From: QHXW01 sp035297145
GTDB lineage: Bacteria; Acidobacteriota; Terriglobia; Bryobacterales; Bryobacteraceae
Assembly: GCA_035297145.1 (NCBI GenBank)
Contig: DATGZN010000066.1
Coordinates: 1-64,000 of the forward strand
Length of the DNA stretch: 64,000 bases
Direction of reading: 5' to 3'
Below, piece after piece: positions 59,233 to 64,000 of the stretch (the stretch's first letter is position 1; each line of letters begins with the position of its first letter). The notes under the pieces were generated by a model that saw only the letters and a list, made by a program, of their open reading frames with translations, searched no databases and was not told the origin of the DNA. The position numbers and the translations under genes are program-made.

Positions 59233-59619
59233 TTGCCCATTGCAGTGGTGAGGCTCGGATCTCCGAGGAAGCCAAATGAGGGCTTGCGGCTTGGCACGGT
59301 CCGCAGGCCGCCCCGCGGAGTGCCGAAAGCGCAATTCGCGAGGCTGGATTATTACGATGTCTGGCTGCCGAATCTGGCTCCGAGCCAGGAGTTGGTGGCG
59401 TTTGCTTTGCGATCGAGGGATGACAAGTCGTGGAAGGCATTCGAGCGCAAATTCAGGGCGGAGATGAAGAAGCCTGATACGGCCAGGGTGCTTGACGTGT
59501 TGGCGGCGCTGTCCCATCAGACTAATTTCTCACTAGGGTGCTACTGCGAGAATGAGGAACGGTGTCACCGCTCGATTCTGCGGAAGTTACTTGCTGAGCG
59601 CGGGGCTGAGTTTTCCTGA
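59233..59619 (+). CDS. DUF488-family protein
   Basis: 128 aa, start TTG at 59233 behind GGAAGGAGG. It shows the DUF488 pattern: RLGSPRKPNEGLRLGTVRRP, the YYDVWLPNLAPS block, and the C-terminal CYCENEERCHRSIL, where Cys and His are conserved. The biochemical function is not established. It follows the ABM gene by 41 bp. Confidence 0.85.
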   Translation: MPIAVVRLGSPRKPNEGLRLGTVRRPPRGVPKAQFARLDYYDVWLPNLAPSQELVAFALRSRDDKSWKAFERKFRAEMKKPDTARVLDVLAALSHQTNFSLGCYCENEERCHRSILRKLLAERGAEFS

Positions 59620-59633
59620 GGCGCTCGATTGGG

Positions 59634-59879
59634 TCATGGAACGCGCCGGCCCTTCGGCGCCTGGCCAGGGAGCAGGAAAGTCTTGATCAACCCACCTTCG
59701 CCGCAGACCGTCATGCCGGAGAATCGCTTGTACCACGGACCCTCGGGCACATCGGGCTCTCCGTCGAGCCACTTCGCCAATAGTTCCAACTGAGATGCTG
59801 GAATTTTCCTGCTCTGGACGCGGTCGAGCAGATGCTGAAATAATGCGGGCGGAACGTTTTGGCGGCGGACGCGAGGCAA
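59634..59879 (-). CDS. small protein, possible toxin of a new two-gene module
   Basis: 81 aa, start TTG at 59879 with GGAG upstream. VPPALFQHLLDRVQSRKIPA, QLELLAKWLDGEPDVPEGPW and RFSGMTVCGEGGLIKTFLLP look like a real, compact and basic protein. No named family is recognised. It lies 24 bp downstream of the ribbon-helix-helix-like gene in the same direction, the order of an antitoxin-toxin operon. Confidence 0.6.
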   Translation of the reverse strand: MPRVRRQNVPPALFQHLLDRVQSRKIPASQLELLAKWLDGEPDVPEGPWYKRFSGMTVCGEGGLIKTFLLPGQAPKGRRVP

Positions 59880-59903
59880 AACCTTGACTCCTGGCGTCCC
59901 GCG

Positions 59904-60245
59904 TTAGATCCCGTAGAAGCCACGGGTGAGACGCTCTTTAATCCGCGCGGCCTCGGCTGGATTCGACGCCGCTGCGAGCTGCTTCGCCAGCAGGCCCAAC
60001 TCCTCGGGGCTGAGCCGAATGCCCTTGCCCTCCAGGACTGCGAGTTCTGCTGTTTCGATGGCGACCTCTTCTCCGGTTGGCTTACGCGCCACAACCCGGC
60101 TGCCAGTGAGAGCCTGCCGGACGAACCAGTGATAGACCGCCAGCGCGCTCTTGATCACGTCAGTTCGCTTTGATCCCGTCAATTCCGCCATTTGGTCAAC
60201 CAGCGCAAGCTCGGCCGGCGTCAACACGGGTTGGATTCTAGCCAT
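59904..60245 (-). CDS. ribbon-helix-helix-like protein, possible antitoxin
   Basis: 113 aa. The N-terminus RIQPVLTPAELALVDQMAEL, then SKRTDVIKSALAVYHWFVRQ, resembles CopG/Arc-type DNA-binding proteins. A short beta strand follows (SRVVARKPTGEEVAIETAEL), then an acidic/helical C-terminus (LSPEELGLLAKQLAAASNPA). It is upstream of the 81-aa gene and would repress the pair if this is a toxin-antitoxin module. Confidence 0.65.
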   Translation of the reverse strand: MARIQPVLTPAELALVDQMAELTGSKRTDVIKSALAVYHWFVRQALTGSRVVARKPTGEEVAIETAELAVLEGKGIRLSPEELGLLAKQLAAASNPAEAARIKERLTRGFYGI

Positions 60246-60317
60246 ATACTCTTAATTGCTCGTTTTCTGTGTCTATTTTACTCTTTTCCGATCAGTCTGT
60301 CGAGCACCAGCCCGTCT

Positions 60318-61943
60318 TCACGGCGCCCACTGCGGTGCGACATAGGCGTAGAACATCACGATTAAGCCGGTGATCGAAGCCAGCAGGATGCTATGGCGCA
60401 GGGTGAAGCGGAACAGGCGTCCTTCGTCTTCGGTCTTCATGGCGGTGGCGGCGGACGCGACGGCGATGCTTTGCAGGCTGATCATTTTGCCCATTACACC
60501 GCCGGCGGAATTCGAGGCCGCCATGAGCACGGCATTCATACCTAGCTTTCCGGCGGTGATGACTTGCAGATTTCCGAACAACGCGTTCGAAGCAGTGTCA
60601 CTGCCGGTGAGGAACACCCCCAGCCATCCGAGCATTGCGCTAAAAAACGGGAACATCACGCCCGTAGCGGCGAAAGCCAAGCCGAGAGTGGCGGTGGCGC
60701 CAGAATAATTCATCAGAAATGCCAGAGCGAGAACCGCGGCGATGGTCAGTTCGGCGAACAGAAGTTGCTTCATGGTGCTTAGCAGCACGCGAAGGAACTG
60801 CGCGGGCGGCATGCCCAGCAGGATCGCGGATAATATTGCCGCGAACAGACAGGCTGTCCCCGGAGCCGAGAGAGAATTGAACGTATAGACTGCCGCGTAG
60901 GGCGCGGGTTTGTTAACCACGGGCGGCATGCGCAGGATGACGTTGTGCAATCCTGGCCATGGAAAACTGAATGAAGCCGTGTTCAGCGTGGCTTGCAGTG
61001 GTTTGAAGCCCCAGGCGAGGACGAAAATCACAAGCAGAATATATGGCCCCCAGGCATGCAGCAGATCGCGGCCTGAATGGCGTGGGGGAGCGACGTGCGC
61101 GGTGCTGTGCTCGTCGAAGTCGAACTTGTCGCGAGGCTTCCAGAATCTTAAGAACAGCACCAGCGCACCGATGGCGGCGAGCGAGCTGAGAATATCGGTG
61201 ACTTGCGGGCCGATGAGGTTTGACACAAGCAACTGAACGCCGGCGAAAGCGAATCCACAAACCACCGCAGCCGGCAGCACACCGCGAAGGGCACGCCAGC
61301 CACCCATCACGAGGACCAGGTAGCCGGGCACGATCAGGGAAACCGGCGCGCAGATGCGGCCGACACCGGCGCTCAAACGATCGAGCGGAAGACCAGTGAT
61401 GCCGGCGAGCGCGAGGATGGGTGTGGCGATGGAGCCGAACGCTACAGGCGCGGTATTGGCGAGCAGGCAGATACCGCCGGCAAAGAACGGAGAGAATCCG
61501 AGTCCGGTGAGCATGGCGGCGGCCACGGCAACGGGCGTACCGAATCCGGCCGCACCTTCAATGAATGCGCCAAACGCGAAAGCGATCAGCAGCGCTTGCA
61601 AGCGGCGATCTTCGGTGAGGCTGCCGACGGAGTCCTTGACGATCTGAAATCTGCCGGTGCTAACGGTGATGTTGTAGAGCAGGATGGCGGTGAATACGAC
61701 CCAGCCGATGGGAAACAGTCCGAATGCGGCGCCGTAGCCGATGGCGCTGGCGAGTTTGCCGGCATGCATGCCGTAGACGCCCAAGGCGACCACGGCGGCG
61801 GCGCCCAATCCATAGAGCGATGCCTGCCACGCCGGCTTACGCAACACGCCCAGAAGGACCAGGAGTACGAAAACCGGAACCGCCGCTACGAGTGCGGAGA
61901 GCCAGAGGCTGCCGCCTACCGGCGTATAGTTCTGCGGCCACAT
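60318..61943 (-). CDS. lctP: L-lactate permease
   Basis: 541 aa with about 12-14 transmembrane segments. The family pattern is clear: GYGAAFGLFPIGWVVFTAIL, FGAFIEGAAGFGTPVAVAAA, GRICAPVSLIVPGYLV and GSDTASNALFGNLQ. It imports lactate (and glycolate) with protons. It ends the purC-cvpA-fis-gph-hit-lctP run, and gph makes glycolate, another LctP substrate. No llD/lctD dehydrogenase is in the window. Confidence 0.93.
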   Translation of the reverse strand: MWPQNYTPVGGSLWLSALVAAVPVFVLLVLLGVLRKPAWQASLYGLGAAAVVALGVYGMHAGKLASAIGYGAAFGLFPIGWVVFTAILLYNITVSTGRFQIVKDSVGSLTEDRRLQALLIAFAFGAFIEGAAGFGTPVAVAAAMLTGLGFSPFFAGGICLLANTAPVAFGSIATPILALAGITGLPLDRLSAGVGRICAPVSLIVPGYLVLVMGGWRALRGVLPAAVVCGFAFAGVQLLVSNLIGPQVTDILSSLAAIGALVLFLRFWKPRDKFDFDEHSTAHVAPPRHSGRDLLHAWGPYILLVIFVLAWGFKPLQATLNTASFSFPWPGLHNVILRMPPVVNKPAPYAAVYTFNSLSAPGTACLFAAILSAILLGMPPAQFLRVLLSTMKQLLFAELTIAAVLALAFLMNYSGATATLGLAFAATGVMFPFFSAMLGWLGVFLTGSDTASNALFGNLQVITAGKLGMNAVLMAASNSAGGVMGKMISLQSIAVASAATAMKTEDEGRLFRFTLRHSILLASITGLIVMFYAYVAPQWAP

Positions 61944-61952
61944 AGGGGACTA

Positions 61953-62396
61953 TTATGCACCGGCGCGCAAGCGCAGCACAGCATCGGCGATGTTTTTTCT
62001 GACGCTTTCTGCTTCTTCTTCTGTTTTGTAAGGCTGGCGGGGCCAGAAGAATCCGCGCAGGCCATCCTTCTTGCGGCGCGGGACGACGTGAACGTGCAAG
62101 TGAGGAACGCTCTGGCTGACCTTATTGTTGATTGCAACAAAGGTGCCGTCTGCTGCGAGCGCGGACTCAATGGATTGGGCCAGGAGCTGTGCGGCGGCGA
62201 AGAACGGCTGGATCAGCGAGGCGGGCAGATCGGCCAACGTTTCGCAGTGCTGTCTGGGGATGAGCAAGGTATGGCCGGGGAAAACAGGGCGATGATCGAG
62301 GAAGGCTAGCGACGTTTCGTCTTCGAAGACCACCGGCACCGGCACGGTTCGGGCGGCAATCTTGCAGAATAAGCAGGACGCGGAGGGGTCAGCCAT
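61953..62396 (-). CDS. HIT-family nucleotide hydrolase
   Basis: 147 aa. The histidine triad H99-L-H101-V-H103 (VPHLHVHVVPR) is complete, and SCLFCKIAARTVPVPVV is the usual Cys-containing start. It probably cleaves nucleoside monophosphate derivatives (HinT-like). It overlaps gph by 8 bp and lies 9 bp before lctP. Confidence 0.93.
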   Translation of the reverse strand: MADPSASCLFCKIAARTVPVPVVFEDETSLAFLDHRPVFPGHTLLIPRQHCETLADLPASLIQPFFAAAQLLAQSIESALAADGTFVAINNKVSQSVPHLHVHVVPRRKKDGLRGFFWPRQPYKTEEEAESVRKNIADAVLRLRAGA

Positions 62397-63039
62397 GGCC
62401 GGTCACGCGCTCGGCGAGTTCTTCCGGATGGTGGATGAGAAAATCGGGCGGACACTCGGCGAATGTTTCCGGTTGAAAGCCCCAGGTGACGCCGCAGACC
62501 TTAACGTTTGCGTTGCGCGCCGTCTGCACGTCAACGGAGCTGTCGCCCACCATCAGAGTCTCGTCGCGGGTGGCGCCGCACTCGGTCATCAAGGTTTCAA
62601 TGCCGATGGGATGCGGCTTTTTCTGGTCAAAGCTATTGCCGCCATAGACGCGGCGGAAGTGCGCGTGCAAGCCAAGGCCATCGATGATTGCCTGGCTGAA
62701 GCGCACGGGCTTGTTAGTGAGCACGGCCATGCGGACGCCGGAGTCGCGGAGGCGGTCGAGGACCTCGCGCACCCCTGGATAGAGCACGGTGTGGTCGAGC
62801 ATGTGGTCGCGATAGTAGCCGAGGAAATAGAGCAAAGCGTTCTGTACTTCGTCGTCCGTATAGTCCGGACCGAGCGCCCTCCGGATCAGGACGGGGGCGC
62901 CGTTGCCGACATAGGAGTAGACAGTTTCGTTTTCCAGCGGCGGCAGATGAAGATGCGCGCGCGTAGCGTTGACGGAGTTCGCCAGATCGCGGCTGGAGTC
63001 GATGAGCGTGCCGTCCAGGTCGAAGATCACTAGATCCAT
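62389..63039 (-). CDS. gph: phosphoglycolate phosphatase (HAD family)
   Basis: 216 aa. The nucleophile motif FDLDGTLIDSSRDL, motif II VLTNKP, Lys in KKPHPIG and acidic GDSSVDV are all present. It dephosphorylates 2-phosphoglycolate arising from DNA repair or oxygenation. An alternative is another HAD phosphatase with similar motifs. Confidence 0.87.
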   Translation of the reverse strand: MDLVIFDLDGTLIDSSRDLANSVNATRAHLHLPPLENETVYSYVGNGAPVLIRRALGPDYTDDEVQNALLYFLGYYRDHMLDHTVLYPGVREVLDRLRDSGVRMAVLTNKPVRFSQAIIDGLGLHAHFRRVYGGNSFDQKKPHPIGIETLMTECGATRDETLMVGDSSVDVQTARNANVKVCGVTWGFQPETFAECPPDFLIHHPEELAERVTGHG

Positions 63040-63059
63040 TGCGGTGGAGACGGCGGGAC

Positions 63060-63320
63060 TCAGCCCACCTTGACACGACGGCGCGGAGCTTGCGCGCGGC
63101 GCATGGGCTTCCGGCGCGGCTCACCGATTTTGTACTCCAACATTTTGCGTTGCAGCGTGTTGCGATGGATGCCGAGAAGTTTACTGGCGGCGCAGCGGTT
63201 GCCGCCGGTGCGCTCAACGGCGCGCGCGATGAGCGTCTTCTCGAGAATCTCGACGGCCTCCTCCATAAAAAATCCATTGTTTAGCAGATGGTCGACGAGC
63301 TTTTCGAATGTTTCCTTCAT
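63060..63320 (-). CDS. Fis-type helix-turn-helix protein
   Basis: 86 aa. The C-terminal KTLIARAVERTGGNRCAAS plus LLGIHRNTLQRKM is the Fis/NtrC C-terminal HTH. The basic tail (RRKPMRRAQAPRRRVKVG) extends beyond a normal Fis. The N-terminus is short, so this is either a Fis-like nucleoid protein or a stand-alone HTH. It lies between cvpA (12 bp) and gph (20 bp). Confidence 0.83.
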   Translation of the reverse strand: MKETFEKLVDHLLNNGFFMEEAVEILEKTLIARAVERTGGNRCAASKLLGIHRNTLQRKMLEYKIGEPRRKPMRRAQAPRRRVKVG

Positions 63321-63332
63321 TTCAGGTTGTGT

Positions 63333-63908
63333 TTACGCGTCGGAATCGGGGAGGCGGTGGACACCGTTCTTGAGAGTGTCCTGCCAGATACTTTTCACCT
63401 GGCCATAGTGCTTGCGAAAGCTATCTTTGAGTTCGCGGGGCGCGACCGAGGCAAACAAGTGCGCGGTGTCGATCACGTAGGGGGCCAATCGCGAGTGGAC
63501 CACGGCATTAGGAGCGGCGTCGCCCGTGGAAGGGGTGAACGCCACGATGGCCACGATCAGCGCGACCGACATGAGCAGGCCACGCACGGCGCCGAAACCC
63601 GCGCCGAGAACGCGGTCGAAGAATGTGAGCCCGGCAACCTTGACGAGACGGCTGAACAGCATGCCGACGATGGCCCCGGCAAGCAGCACGCCGATGAAAA
63701 CGATCAGGAATCCGCAGAAGTGCGCGACGCCTGGCGACTTCACATACGGTTCGAGAAACGCGCCCGCGGCGCCGTAGAACCAGAGCCCGCAGAATAGCGC
63801 GACGAACATAGAGATGAGCTCGATCAGTTCCCGTGAAAAGCCTTTGCGGAAACTGGTGATAATCGAGAAGGCGAGCAGCAGTATCAGAACCCAATCCAGC
63901 CAGTTCAT
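63333..63908 (-). CDS. cvpA: CvpA-family membrane protein
   Basis: 191 aa with four N-terminal hydrophobic segments (LDWVLILLLAFSIITS, ELISMFVALFCGLWFYG, FLIVFIGVLLAGAIVG, LLMSVALIVAIVAF) and a soluble C-terminal tail. The RKGFSRELIELIS motif is typical. CvpA is needed for colicin V export and for envelope integrity in other bacteria. Its ATG overlaps the stop of the purC gene. Confidence 0.9.
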   Translation of the reverse strand: MNWLDWVLILLLAFSIITSFRKGFSRELIELISMFVALFCGLWFYGAAGAFLEPYVKSPGVAHFCGFLIVFIGVLLAGAIVGMLFSRLVKVAGLTFFDRVLGAGFGAVRGLLMSVALIVAIVAFTPSTGDAAPNAVVHSRLAPYVIDTAHLFASVAPRELKDSFRKHYGQVKSIWQDTLKNGVHRLPDSDA

Positions 63909-64000
63909 AGCTCTCTGCCGGTCAGCAGCCGGTAGGCTTCCCGGTACTTCTCACTGGTCCTCTGCGCGACCTCGGGGGGCAGAACCGGGGCAGGCGGCTG
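63905..64000 (-). CDS. purC: SAICAR synthase, C-terminal fragment at window edge
   Basis: Only the last 31 residues are in the window (QPPAPVLPPEVAQRTS then EKYREAYRLLTGREL). They match the PurC end: P-x-P-x-L-P-x-E-V, then T-S-x-K-Y-x-E-A-Y-x-x-L-T-G. PurC makes SAICAR in purine synthesis. It overlaps cvpA by ATGA; purC and other pur genes beside cvpA is known from many bacteria. Confidence 0.75.
   Translation of the reverse strand, partial: QPPAPVLPPEVAQRTSEKYREAYRLLTGREL

Overview
The window looks like chromosomal DNA of a free-living, GC-rich, Gram-negative heterotroph, most probably an Acidobacteriota of the Solibacter/Bryobacter type. This placement is inferred from the gene mix and was not tested by a search. 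The supporting features are a TonB-type receptor with an N-terminal carboxypeptidase-regulatory-like domain, many secreted hydrolases and DUF-type lipoproteins, futalosine-route menaquinone synthesis (MqnD), split glyQ/glyS, an L25 with a long Ala/Glu/Lys tail, and numerous small toxin-antitoxin modules. No rRNA, tRNA or CRISPR array was found.

Layout. 0-1.4 kb: an IS3-family element cut by the left edge. 1.7-3.4 kb: an ABC exporter pair. 3.5-8.0 kb: single metabolic enzymes (serine hydrolase, ADP-ribosylglycohydrolase, nitronate monooxygenase, FMN protein, amidohydrolase) followed by a Phd/YoeB module. 8.5-11.6 kb: a small cytochrome c, a TonB receptor behind a strong leader hairpin, a palindromic repeat and an orphan ribbon-helix-helix protein. 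11.7-18.2 kb (minus strand): recO-glyQ-glyS-ppdK. 18.4-21.2 kb: a secreted HExxH protein and an overlapping ECF sigma/anti-sigma/DUF4252/unknown operon. 21.4-27.0 kb: a DUF4760 protein, a methyltransferase, a secreted protein, and a four-gene operon ending in cstA and a 58-codon ybdD-like gene. 27.4-37.0 kb: mqnD, a HEAT-repeat protein, an orphan type VI secretion tssK, a Tat-exported class V aminotransferase, a thioredoxin, an M28 peptidase that seems to start with ATT, and a metallo-beta-lactamase-fold protein.

37.0-44.4 kb is the conserved housekeeping core: ispG, acyP, apt, ispE, prs, rplY, pth, rpsF, rpsR, rplI and an SDR gene, all on the plus strand. 44.4-48.3 kb is an accessory patch: a frameshifted Gfo/Idh/MocA pseudogene, another gene remnant, an esterase, two toxin-antitoxin pairs between short repeats, a Cys-containing small protein and a frameshifted secreted protein. 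48.3-53.1 kb holds a PfkB kinase overlapping a GT-C membrane glycosyltransferase, a 140-bp palindromic element, dapF and a nucleotide-sugar dehydrogenase. 53.3-57.6 kb holds a lone receiver domain, a FecR-domain surface protein, a DPP-IV peptidase and a lipoprotein. 57.8-60.2 kb holds a putative papain-fold (C39-like) protein, an ABM protein, a DUF488 protein and a possible new toxin-antitoxin-like pair. 60.3-64 kb (minus strand) is purC-cvpA-fis-gph-hit-lctP.

How the genes work together. Two carboxylate transporters (CstA/YbdD and LctP) plus PpdK point to pyruvate/lactate use. ispG and ispE belong to the MEP isoprenoid pathway and mqnD to menaquinone synthesis. rplY, pth, rpsF, rpsR and rplI form a translation block. 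The most noteworthy signals are the related long palindromic repeats at 11.3 and 50.8 kb (REP/MITE-like), the short ybdD gene, the ATT start of the M28 peptidase, the orphan tssK, the unclassified cysteine-protease-like protein, the DapF homologue with its second catalytic Cys replaced by Ser, and the gene pair at 59.6-60.2 kb.
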